Positions 7,214 to 14,641 of a stretch of 28,019 nucleotides of DNA are shown here, one piece after another (position 1 is the first letter of the stretch; every line of letters begins with the position of its first letter). Source of the stretch: CAZTWC01 sp964617105 [NCBI: uncultured Myxococcia bacterium] (GTDB lineage Bacteria; CAZTWC01); NCBI GenBank assembly GCA_964617105.1, contig CAZTWC010000004.1, forward strand, positions 1 through 28,019, given 5' to 3'. The position numbers and the translations under genes are program-made. The notes below the pieces were generated by a model. That model was given only the letters and a program-made list of their open reading frames with translations. It was not told the DNA's origin and did not search any database.

Positions 7214-8969
7214 TTGAATGGCGTTCCATTCGTTGGTAAATCAACATAATGGGCACGCCATCCAGGTAGATGCCAGATTTGGGGATTACGGTTTGATAAT
7301 CCCGCCAAATATCCATTTCATCAACCCTTTTCTCTTTGGCATGGTGATATAGAGAAAATTGGCTCAGCGGGATGGGTAAAGTCTGATCGCCGGCGTATAC
7401 TATATCATCCCGCAACCGTCCTTCTCTTTTATAGATATCATAGGAATACCAGGTGGTGTTGTGAAAATATACCTTGGCCTCTTTGGGGCTGTGTTTGTTC
7501 AACTCTGGCAAGGCATACAGAGAGGTGTATCCCCAAAATTGCCGCGGCAGGCCATACCTTCCCGAGCCATTGTTGCCCCCCACCAAGATATTGTAATAGG
7601 AGGTGCCGTGAGGATAATTGTGGCCTAGAGCCAAAACGGGCGGGATAAAAAAACAGCATATTAAAATAGCCATCAGCAGCAAAGAGATTCCCCAAGAAGT
7701 TAATTGGGGAGACAAAAAAGAGCGCAGATTTTGATAAATAGAGTGAAAACCCCATCCGGCCATTAAGGCCAAAAAGGGGATAGCCGGCAGCCAGTGTTTA
7801 ATCCCGCCGAAGATAGGGGTGGAAGGCAGGGCGATAAGTATAAAGGGGATAATTAAATTTATCGCCACCAGATAATCTGCGCTTTTTGGGGAGGAATCTT
7901 CAGGGTTGAATGCGGAGATTATACGAGAGATAAAACCAAAACCAAACAGGAGCAGCAGAGCAACCGGCGTAGTTATCAGGCTCATCACAAAAGGGTAGCC
8001 TATTGGAAAAGGGGGGGTATCCAAAAAGACGCCAAAATATTCCACCGGGTAGTGAACGTGGTGAAGGTGAAAACTCAAATACTGCCAAATCCTGGTAAAA
8101 GTGTCGTGCCAAATATAGGGCCAGTGAACAAAAAAAATAGCCGGTCCCAAAATGGCCATAGAGATAAATTGTGTCTCCAGCCTGGGTATTGGTATTTTCA
8201 CCCGCCCTATTTTTAAGCGAGGTAACTTTTTCCAGTTAGTGATAAAATAAAAAATCAAATAGACTGGAGGGATGAAAAAGGAGTTCAGTTTTACGCAGAG
8301 AGATAGCCCCCAGGCGGCGCCGGCCAGCCAACCGCATAAACGGCTGTGTCTCGAGCGCCATAAAAGATAAAAGCAGAGAAACCAAAAAAAGGTGATGGGC
8401 ATATCAAAGCAGGCTAAATGGGCGTGAAAAAATACTCGCGGCATCAGAGCAAAGGTGAGTACCGCCCCCAATCCTGCCAAACGGCTGTATGCCTGCCTTC
8501 CAAAAAGGTAGATCAAGATCAGTAAAAAGGCGCTAAAAAGCATGGCCGGGAATCGATAGGCAGTACCTTCCAGGGAAAACAGTTGCAACTTCTGGTGCAG
8601 CAATTTATGGGAAAAGGCAAAAAGGGTTTTCATCAACACCGGGTGTTCCCAATTATAACTGAAATAACGGTCGATATTAGCTTTCTCAAAAGAGGCGCCT
8701 AATTTGCCCCGGCTAAAATTGTCGGCTAATTCATTGTACCAGCCAATATACTGCCTGGCTGCTTCAAAATAGAAACCCTCGTCCCGGGTATAACCAATAT
8801 CCGGGGCAGTAAAGATCAGCAACAGTAAAAAAGTTAAAGCCACCCCAAAAGCCAGCAACAGGTCAAAGGCATTCAGCCCTTTGCCGCTATTATCAATGAC
8901 CTCTTTTGCCATGCTTGCTGTAATTGGGGCGGATTCAATTTTGATAAATTTTTTCCACATATTATTCAT
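7203..8969 (-). CDS. ArnT/PMT-like membrane glycosyltransferase (GT-C fold)
   Basis: A 588-residue polytopic membrane protein of the dolichyl-phosphate-mannose mannosyltransferase/ArnT superfamily (PMT_2). These enzymes transfer a sugar from a polyprenyl-phosphate donor to lipid or protein on the outer face of the inner membrane. The first transmembrane helix is followed by PDIGYTRDEGFYFEAA, with the acidic DE pair of the first periplasmic loop that is catalytic in GT-C enzymes. NWEHPVLMKTLFAFSHKLL corresponds to the conserved EHPPL-K block. About ten further hydrophobic helices follow, then a soluble periplasmic C-terminal part of about 130 residues from NYPHGTSYYNILVGG onward. Acceptor and donor cannot be told from sequence. 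The start is ATG at 8969 (a second ATG is three codons in); no strong ribosome site is visible. It lies 9 nt after the exported-protein gene and is the last gene of the purL run. Confidence 0.85.
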   Translation of the reverse strand: MNNMWKKFIKIESAPITASMAKEVIDNSGKGLNAFDLLLAFGVALTFLLLLIFTAPDIGYTRDEGFYFEAARQYIGWYNELADNFSRGKLGASFEKANIDRYFSYNWEHPVLMKTLFAFSHKLLHQKLQLFSLEGTAYRFPAMLFSAFLLILIYLFGRQAYSRLAGLGAVLTFALMPRVFFHAHLACFDMPITFFWFLCFYLLWRSRHSRLCGWLAGAAWGLSLCVKLNSFFIPPVYLIFYFITNWKKLPRLKIGRVKIPIPRLETQFISMAILGPAIFFVHWPYIWHDTFTRIWQYLSFHLHHVHYPVEYFGVFLDTPPFPIGYPFVMSLITTPVALLLLFGFGFISRIISAFNPEDSSPKSADYLVAINLIIPFILIALPSTPIFGGIKHWLPAIPFLALMAGWGFHSIYQNLRSFLSPQLTSWGISLLLMAILICCFFIPPVLALGHNYPHGTSYYNILVGGNNGSGRYGLPRQFWGYTSLYALPELNKHSPKEAKVYFHNTTWYSYDIYKREGRLRDDIVYAGDQTLPIPLSQFSLYHHAKEKRVDEMDIWRDYQTVIPKSGIYLDGVPIMLIYQRMERHSTRH

Positions 8970-8978
8970 TATTAGTCA

Positions 8979-9992
8979 TTAATCTCGGGGTGCCAGCATC
9001 TCTCCATCAAAACAAAAATGGGCAAATTCACTCCGAACAGTATAGATCTCCAGGGAAATATCTCTGATGGTCCCTTTCTGGTTACTGGTGTCCAAATCCA
9101 GGTGGTTCCAGCCGAAGGGAAGGGGTTGTAGCTTTTTTATCTTCACCTCATGGTTGAAAAACAGTTTAAACTCCACTGGAGAACGATCTGAAACCCTGAA
9201 GGCCTGATCAGTGGTGCCGAAAAACAAACGAAACTTCCGGCCGATTTTTACCTGGGGAAAAGTGATGCGCATTTTTGCCGGCGGCTGAGGATGAAACCAG
9301 ATACAGCGGCGGGGAAGATTGCCGATCTCTTTGTACACCACCCCCACATAACTCCATGGATGCAGGCCGCAATACTGTCCGCCGCAGGAAAGGCTTTCTT
9401 CAGAACCATTAAGGCATTCCCATTTCCTCTGCCAGCGGGCATCTACCGTCATACCCAAACATTGGCGGGTAAGAACCGCACTCTTTTGAAGGTCGCAATG
9501 CCAACTCTGTTGAGCCCAAAAATCGCATTTTTCCTGGTGGTCAACAAAAATTCTCTCCACCCGTGCCGATTCTATCTGCTGGCTCATTCGGAAAAGAGAT
9601 TGAACGGTTTTTATCTGAAAAAGGGATATTTGCAGGCGGGAAAATTTTATCTGCTTTTGCAACTTCAAATATGGGTAGGTATAATCTCTATCCAGGGCTG
9701 AAAAAGCGGTGATCAGCCACAGGCGCCGGTAGGGGGCCAACTCCCTCTCCTCAACCTCCTTCAGCCACAACTGCTCCTGCTGGTTCCGCTGCCGGCCCAG
9801 GTATATACGGCCCTCCTCTGCCCAATGGGGCAGGACCAACAACACATCTCCCTCTTCCCAACCTTTTTCCACCTGCAGGGCCGCTGCTTTCCAATCCTCA
9901 GGGGTAGGTACCTCCTCAATTAAAAGAATTTGGACCAGAGCGGAAAACAGAGCCAAAACCGGAAGGAACAAAATGATAAATGCTTTGATCAT
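8979..9992 (-). CDS. Exported or membrane-anchored protein of unknown function
   Basis: I do not recognise this 337-residue protein as a named family. It has an N-terminal hydrophobic segment (about residues 3-24) that could be an uncleaved anchor or signal, with the rest predicted to be extracytoplasmic. The segment EDWKAAALQVEKGWEEGDVLLVLP resembles the periplasmic 'DW..A..Y.......GD.VL..P' module found in some GT-C glycosyltransferases. The C-terminal ~100 residues alternate hydrophobic strands (ITFPQVKIGRKFRLFFGTTD, PVEFKLFFNHEVKIKKL, ISLEIYT) in a way that suggests a jelly-roll, carbohydrate-binding-like fold. Several Cys residues occur in the middle (CDFW, HCDL, CLNG, CGGQYC), consistent with disulphides outside the cytoplasm. 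Its ATG overlaps the purQ stop by one base (TAATG) and it sits 9 nt before the glycosyltransferase, so it probably works with that enzyme. Domain suggestions are inference. Confidence 0.7.
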   Translation of the reverse strand: MIKAFIILFLPVLALFSALVQILLIEEVPTPEDWKAAALQVEKGWEEGDVLLVLPHWAEEGRIYLGRQRNQQEQLWLKEVEERELAPYRRLWLITAFSALDRDYTYPYLKLQKQIKFSRLQISLFQIKTVQSLFRMSQQIESARVERIFVDHQEKCDFWAQQSWHCDLQKSAVLTRQCLGMTVDARWQRKWECLNGSEESLSCGGQYCGLHPWSYVGVVYKEIGNLPRRCIWFHPQPPAKMRITFPQVKIGRKFRLFFGTTDQAFRVSDRSPVEFKLFFNHEVKIKKLQPLPFGWNHLDLDTSNQKGTIRDISLEIYTVRSEFAHFCFDGEMLAPRD

Positions 9993-10813
9993 TAAACCAC
10001 GTTGGTTTTTAAGTATTGGACAGCGTTTTTAAACAAAACCAGCCCCAGGGAATCCTCTTCCACCTTTTCCCTGGTCCACCGGGGATGGTTGCAGGGATGC
10101 AAAAAAGCCTCGGGATGGGGCATCAGCCCAAATATCTGTCCCGACCCATCACAGATAGCGGCAATAGCATCTGGAGAGCCATTGGGGTTATCCGGATATT
10201 TTTGGGTGACCTGAAAATCTTTATCTGCATAGCGCAACACCACCTGGTTGGCGGATACTAACCGTTTTAAAGTATTAGAGTCAGCGGTGAGAAATTTACC
10301 CTCCCCGTGCCGAACCGGCAAATATAACTGCTCCAGGTTGGCAACAAAAGGAGATTTGGTTTGGCTATTTACAATCAAATTTACCCAGCGATCTTCGAAA
10401 CGCCCGGAATCGTTGACCGTAAGAGTGCAAACTTTCTGGCCATAATTACCATCTAGAGCGGGTAAAAGACCAAGTTTTACCAACAGTTGGAAGCCATTGC
10501 AAACCCCGATAATTAATCCTCCATTATTAACGAAGCGAACCAGCAATTCCAACAAGGGTAAACCACTTTTTTTGCATATCATCTGCTCCAGACGGATGGC
10601 GCAAGCCTTGGCAGAACCAAGGTCATCGCCGTCTAAAAATCCTCCCGGAAAATTGATCAGGTGGTAGCGCTCCAACTCCAGCCCTTGATAGAAAAACTGG
10701 TTTAAATGGACAATATCCACCTGGGCGCCGGCCAGTTTGCAGGCCTGCGCCATCTCATCTTCACAGTTAATACCGTTACCGCTAAAAACCAGCGCTCTTA
10801 TTGGTTGTGCCAT
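9992..10813 (-). CDS. purQ: Phosphoribosylformylglycinamidine synthase, glutaminase subunit
   Basis: PurQ is a class I glutamine amidotransferase that feeds ammonia to PurL for the FGAR to FGAM step of purine synthesis. The 273-residue protein has the nucleophile Cys105 in GVCNGFQ and the catalytic pair His233/Glu235 in MPHPEAFLHP. It also has the family's N-terminal VFSGNGINCEDEMA and FPGGFLDGDDLGSAK. It is longer than the ~227-residue Bacillus-type PurQ and, with its CNHPRWTRE tail, resembles the glutaminase domain of large fused PurL enzymes. Start: ATG at 10813, preceded 11 nt upstream by GGAGG. A longer frame from TTG at 10831 is rejected because that TTG overlaps the ribosome-binding site. 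The gene lies 27 nt after purL and overlaps the following exported-protein gene by 1 nt. Confidence 0.94.
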   Translation of the reverse strand: MAQPIRALVFSGNGINCEDEMAQACKLAGAQVDIVHLNQFFYQGLELERYHLINFPGGFLDGDDLGSAKACAIRLEQMICKKSGLPLLELLVRFVNNGGLIIGVCNGFQLLVKLGLLPALDGNYGQKVCTLTVNDSGRFEDRWVNLIVNSQTKSPFVANLEQLYLPVRHGEGKFLTADSNTLKRLVSANQVVLRYADKDFQVTQKYPDNPNGSPDAIAAICDGSGQIFGLMPHPEAFLHPCNHPRWTREKVEEDSLGLVLFKNAVQYLKTNVV

Positions 10814-10824
10814 CGATTTAAAAA

Positions 10825-10829
10825 CCTCC
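10825..10829 (-). promoter_or_regulatory. purQ ribosome-binding site (decides the start)
   Basis: GGAGG on the minus strand, 11 nt before the ATG at 10813. The upstream TTG (10831-10829) shares its G with this element, so initiation at TTG is unlikely. Confidence 0.75.
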
Positions 10830-10840
10830 AAAAATACTTA

Positions 10841-13831
10841 TCACTTATCCTCACCGAACCTCAATGTTCTCTGCCAACTCTGTTTAAGGTCCAAAACTTT
10901 CTCCTTAAGTAAAATTCTCCCATCACTTCCTTTGATCTGCATTTTTTTCTCCCGCCTTACCTCGCCTATCTGGACACAGGGAAAACCTTTGAGCAATCTT
11001 TCTGCTTTGCAGGAGTTCCAAGGCCGCAAAGTGATAACCAGGCGTCCGGCAGACTCGGAAAACAGGTAAAAATCATCTCTAAACCCATCAGGTATTGAGG
11101 CGGACAAATCGATTTCTGCTCCCAAGTTGCCGGCCAGGCAACATTCGGCCAGGGCCACCGCCAATCCGCCATCGGAACAGTCGTGACAGGAGAGCACTCT
11201 CCCTTCAAGCATCAACTGGTGAAGAGCCCTGTACATGCCTATATTTTTCTGAAAATCCACCCTGGGCACCTGCCCGCCATGCTGGTTATGGTGAAGAAAA
11301 TATTCACTGCCCCCCATCTCCTCTTTGGTTTCTCCCACCAAATAAATCAGGTCCCCCGCTTTCTTGAAATCCATGCTAACCGCTTTTTCCAAAACAGGAA
11401 TCTCTCCCACCAGGGAAATAAGCAGAGTGGGCGGGATGGAGATTCTCTCTCCACTTTCGCTGATATAGTCGTTTTTCATGCTGTCTTTGCCAGATATCAG
11501 CGGAATACTGTAGGCAACCGCACCTTTGTACAAGGCCTGATTAGCCCGAACCAGTTGAGCCAGTTTATACTCTCCCTGGGGATTGTTCTCAGATACCACT
11601 GGATCGCACCAGCAAAAATTGTCCAATGCCGCCATATAATCGGGATTTGCACCAACTGCCAGGGCATTGCGCACTGCTTCGTCCAGAGCGTTGGCCGCCA
11701 TCCAGTAACTATCCAGGTCAGAATATCGAGGGCAAATCCCGTGAGAAACCGCCAAACCCTGGTTGGAGTCCAAATCGATGCGGATAACCGCGGCATCAGA
11801 GGGCCCATCATTTTCAGCGCCCATCAAAGGTTTAATCACACTTCTGGCCTGCACTTCGTGGTCGTATTGGCGAACAAAATACTCCTTACTGCATATATTT
11901 AGCCTGGCCAACAAAGCGTGGAGTTCAGCCCCACAGTCGGCAGGCATCGGGATAGAAGGCTCCTCCAATGTTGGCAGACACCAGCGGGCCGTCAACTCCA
12001 GCCGGGGTACGCCCTGGTGGAGAAATTCCATCTCCATTAAACCCACTATATCTTCACCATAACGGATTTGCAGGTACCCGTTGTCATTAAAATCGCCCAG
12101 CACGGTGGCCTCTACGTCCATCTGTCCGGCTAATTCTAAAAAGTCGTTGATTTTGTCCGGAGGCACGGCCAAATTCATTCTCTCCTGGGCCTCGGAAACC
12201 AGTATCTCCCAGGAGGCCAACCCTTCATATTTGAGGGGAGCCGCCTTCAGGTCCAGATCGCAGCCGCCGCAAAATTCAGCAGTTTCTCCCACTGACGAGG
12301 AGAGACCACCAGCACCATTATCAGTGATAAAGTTGTACAATCCCATGTCACGGGCTTTCAGTATAAAGTCGGACATCCTTTTTTGGGTAATAGGATCACC
12401 AATTTGGACGGCGGTCTGAGGACTGCCCTGGTGCAACTCTTCCGAAGAAAAGGTGGCGCCGTGAATTCCATCCTTGCCAATTCTGCCCCCCACCATCACT
12501 ATCAGATCCCCCTTGTCCACTCGCTTCAAATGGGAGGGCTTTCCGCCTACCTGCCGGGGCATAATCCCGCCGGTGCCACAAAAAACCAGGGGCTTGCCCA
12601 GGTAACGCCGGTCAAAAACCACACTTCCATTAACCGTGGGGATTCCGCTCTTATTGCCTCCGTGTTCCACCCCTTCCCGCACTCCATCCAGAATACGCCG
12701 CGGGTGAAGAAGCCTGTCGGGCAAACTCCCGCTGAAAAAAGGATCGGCAAAACAAAAAATGTCGGTATTAAAAATTAACTTTGCCCCCATACCGGTCCCC
12801 AGGGGATCACGGTTTACCCCTACAATACCGGTGAGTGCACCGCCATAGGGGTCCAAAGCCGAGGGGCTATTGTGAGTCTCAACCTTGAATACCAGGCTGT
12901 GTTTGCCATCAAAAGAGATCACTCCGGCGTTGTCACTGAATACCGAGAGGCAAAAATCATCATCTCCCCTCTGGCGGCGGACCTCCCGGGTGGCGGCCCT
13001 GATATAGGTATCGAAAAGACTCTCTATTACCTGCTCCTCTCCCTTTTCATCCCGAAAAGTTATGCGGGCATTGAATATCTTGTGCTTGCAGTGCTCCGAC
13101 CAGGTCTGAGCCAGCATTTCCAGTTCCACATCAGTGGGGTTGGGCGGGAGTGATTTTTGGGCTCTGAAGGCTTGTACCTCTTCCTGACGATAATAGTTCC
13201 TGATAGCTTCCATCTCTTCTACAGACAGGGCCAGCATCCGCTGGCGACTCAGGTTTTGTAACTCCTGGGCTCCCACCTCCAAAGGGATCTCCTCCACCGG
13301 AAAGGGATCTATATGCACTCGGGGGACTTGATAGAGATGCTGATAATCGCTTTTAAGACTACTGCAGAGTATTACTTTCCAACGCTGAATCAAGCGGTTG
13401 GCAATAAGTTTATCAGCCAACTCCTCCACCTGCCCGGAATTCAAATCTCCTTCAATCCAATATTGACAGGCAGTGTACACCCCCTCCTCCGGCCTCAATT
13501 GCCGCCCCAAATAAACTTCCAGCACTTCCCGAGTGGTCCTGCCCACATTGTCTGTTACTCCGGGTTGTAATCCGATCTCCAGCAGCCAATCGGCACTATC
13601 GGCCCATAAAGGCTCATCCAGGCTGGAGTGGTGAATAATCGGGTCAACCAGGACATGGGCGGCCAACTCTTCCAGGGCATTGGCTGATATCTCCATATTT
13701 AGCAAAAACACCTGGGCTGTTTTAATAGAGTTGAGATCAAGATCCAAAAATTTTTTCGACTTTTGGGCGATCATATCACCCTGAACATCTTTTACCTGTG
13801 GCTTTAAACCTACCTCTATCCTGTGAATCAT
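10841..13831 (-). CDS. purL: Phosphoribosylformylglycinamidine synthase, synthetase subunit with PurS-like N-terminus
   Basis: This is the ATP-dependent FGAM synthetase of de novo purine synthesis, 996 residues. After about 170 N-terminal residues comes a linker, then TWSEHCKHKIF with the catalytic His. The first AIRS/PurM-like half carries FKVETHNSPSALDPYGGALTGIVG, DPLGTG and GGNKSGIPTVNGSV. The second half carries VSHGICPRYSDLDSYWMAA, LDNFCWCDP, ISGKDSMKNDY and HDCSDGGLAVALAE. It is longer than Bacillus-type PurL (~740) and lacks the fused glutaminase of the ~1300-residue enzymes; purQ follows separately. The N-terminus contains two similar half-sequences of the PurS type (IEVGLKPQVKDVQG... 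and LEIGLQPGVTDNVGR...), so a separate PurS is probably not needed. Start: ATG at 13831 with GGTGGAG 6 nt upstream. A GTG at 13843 lies inside that ribosome site and is rejected. Confidence 0.95.
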   Translation of the reverse strand: MIHRIEVGLKPQVKDVQGDMIAQKSKKFLDLDLNSIKTAQVFLLNMEISANALEELAAHVLVDPIIHHSSLDEPLWADSADWLLEIGLQPGVTDNVGRTTREVLEVYLGRQLRPEEGVYTACQYWIEGDLNSGQVEELADKLIANRLIQRWKVILCSSLKSDYQHLYQVPRVHIDPFPVEEIPLEVGAQELQNLSRQRMLALSVEEMEAIRNYYRQEEVQAFRAQKSLPPNPTDVELEMLAQTWSEHCKHKIFNARITFRDEKGEEQVIESLFDTYIRAATREVRRQRGDDDFCLSVFSDNAGVISFDGKHSLVFKVETHNSPSALDPYGGALTGIVGVNRDPLGTGMGAKLIFNTDIFCFADPFFSGSLPDRLLHPRRILDGVREGVEHGGNKSGIPTVNGSVVFDRRYLGKPLVFCGTGGIMPRQVGGKPSHLKRVDKGDLIVMVGGRIGKDGIHGATFSSEELHQGSPQTAVQIGDPITQKRMSDFILKARDMGLYNFITDNGAGGLSSSVGETAEFCGGCDLDLKAAPLKYEGLASWEILVSEAQERMNLAVPPDKINDFLELAGQMDVEATVLGDFNDNGYLQIRYGEDIVGLMEMEFLHQGVPRLELTARWCLPTLEEPSIPMPADCGAELHALLARLNICSKEYFVRQYDHEVQARSVIKPLMGAENDGPSDAAVIRIDLDSNQGLAVSHGICPRYSDLDSYWMAANALDEAVRNALAVGANPDYMAALDNFCWCDPVVSENNPQGEYKLAQLVRANQALYKGAVAYSIPLISGKDSMKNDYISESGERISIPPTLLISLVGEIPVLEKAVSMDFKKAGDLIYLVGETKEEMGGSEYFLHHNQHGGQVPRVDFQKNIGMYRALHQLMLEGRVLSCHDCSDGGLAVALAECCLAGNLGAEIDLSASIPDGFRDDFYLFSESAGRLVITLRPWNSCKAERLLKGFPCVQIGEVRREKKMQIKGSDGRILLKEKVLDLKQSWQRTLRFGEDK

Positions 13832-13837
13832 TTGGCA

Positions 13838-13844
13838 CTCCACC
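13838..13844 (-). promoter_or_regulatory. purL ribosome-binding site (decides the start)
   Basis: GGTGGAG on the minus strand, 6 nt before the ATG at 13831. The in-frame GTG at 13843-13841 is part of this element, which fixes the start four codons downstream. Confidence 0.8.
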
Positions 13845-13872
13845 TTTTGGCATTGATTATAATGATGGGGCT

Positions 13873-13901
13873 ATAATACAATTTTTCCTTGACATTATCA
13901 A
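13873..13901 (-). promoter_or_regulatory. Predicted sigma-70 promoter for the purL operon
   Basis: On the minus strand TTGATA (13896-13901) and TATTAT (13873-13878) are separated by exactly 17 nt. Each differs from consensus at one position. The expected start near 13866 gives a leader of about 35 nt, too short for a purine riboswitch. The -35 overlaps the palindrome at 13886-13904. Confidence 0.65.
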
Positions 13902-13904
13902 GGA
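13886..13904. promoter_or_regulatory. Operator-like palindrome between divergent promoters
   Basis: TCCTTGA-CATTA-TCAAGGA is a perfect 7-bp inverted repeat with a 5-bp spacer. It covers the -35 hexamers of both divergent promoters. Part of the symmetry follows from two opposed -35 boxes, but the matching TCC/GGA flanks extend beyond them. It does not resemble the E. coli PurR box. A regulator site is possible but unproven. Confidence 0.4.
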
Positions 13905-13917
13905 TTAGTAAGATACT
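13889..13917 (+). promoter_or_regulatory. Predicted sigma-70 promoter for the envelope operon
   Basis: TTGACA (13889-13894, perfect -35) is followed by a 17-nt spacer and GATACT (13912-13917, 4 of 6 matches). The predicted start near 13924 gives a ~45-nt leader to the lipoprotein ATG. It overlaps the divergent purL promoter, so the two cannot be occupied at once. Confidence 0.6.
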
Positions 13918-13969
13918 TTGCCATAGTTTAGTAGCCTGAAATTCAACTATTTTTTAGGGAGTCATTGGC

Positions 13970-14623
13970 ATGCAATTTTTTAAAGCCTGCTTGCTTACCT
14001 GCACGTTATTACTGTTTGTTGCCTGTGCTGGACAAGAGAAAAAAGATATTTACCCCTCTGGAGAGGAGGACCAGAAAAATACCGAAAAACTGGGCAAACT
14101 CAACCTGGATCTGGACAATCTTGACGAGCAAAAGGATACTATCAATCCCAATCAAATTGTGCAAAAATTCGATTTAAACCACGATACCCGGGCCGATGTG
14201 TGGAAATATTTTCTTAAGGGAAGCGATAACGAACCCGGACCATTGGTTCGTAAAGAGTTGGATATCAACTTTGACGGCAAAATAGATATCTGGAAATACT
14301 ATAATTCCGACTCCCAGTTACAAAAAGAATCCATGGATCTTGATTTTGACGGTCACGTAGATGCCACCAATTTTTACCAAAACGATATGCTGTTTAAAAA
14401 AGAGATAGACCTCAATTTCGATGAAACTCCAGACTTGTTCAAATATTATGAAAAAGGCAAAATAATTCGTAAAGAGAGAGACACCGATGGTAACGGCAAA
14501 ATAGACTACTGGGAATATTTCGATAATGGTGAAATCGAGCGCATCGGTATTGATACTGATGGTGACGGACAAATCGACAACTGGCACAAACAGAAAAAAG
14601 ATGAGTCTGACCCTGCTAAATAA
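13970..14623 (+). CDS. Lipoprotein with six DxDxDG-type repeats
   Basis: A 217-residue predicted lipoprotein: basic/hydrophobic N-terminus ending LFVAC, with lipidated Cys19. After a charged linker there are six repeats spaced 24-30 residues apart, each of the form D-x-[ND]-x-D-x-x-x-D followed by an aromatic W/F-x-Y-[FY] patch. They begin at residues 68 (DLNHDTRAD), 98 (DINFDGKID), 123 (DLDFDGHVD), 147 (DLNFDETPD), 171 (DTDGNGKID) and 195 (DTDGDGQID). Such acidic loops resemble EF-hand, dockerin or thrombospondin-3 calcium sites, so calcium binding is likely but inferred. AGGGAG lies 8 nt before the ATG. The gene starts a run with the solenoid protein (18-nt gap) and the predicted beta-barrel, suggesting it is the lipoprotein part of an envelope assembly. 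No named family recognised. Confidence 0.8.
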   Translation: MQFFKACLLTCTLLLFVACAGQEKKDIYPSGEEDQKNTEKLGKLNLDLDNLDEQKDTINPNQIVQKFDLNHDTRADVWKYFLKGSDNEPGPLVRKELDINFDGKIDIWKYYNSDSQLQKESMDLDFDGHVDATNFYQNDMLFKKEIDLNFDETPDLFKYYEKGKIIRKERDTDGNGKIDYWEYFDNGEIERIGIDTDGDGQIDNWHKQKKDESDPAK

Positions 14624-14641
14624 CCGGCGTTATAATAAAAC

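Noticed and set aside
11183-11902. 239-codon open frame on the plus strand inside purL
   Set aside because: It lies fully antisense to conserved PurL sequence, has no ribosome site and gives a composition without recognisable domains; it is a shadow frame.
10841-13843. purL start at GTG 13843
   Set aside because: The GTG is inside the GGTGGAG ribosome site that serves the ATG at 13831.
13832-13969. Purine riboswitch upstream of purL
   Set aside because: The predicted leader is only about 35 nt, and no conserved aptamer with paired loops is visible.
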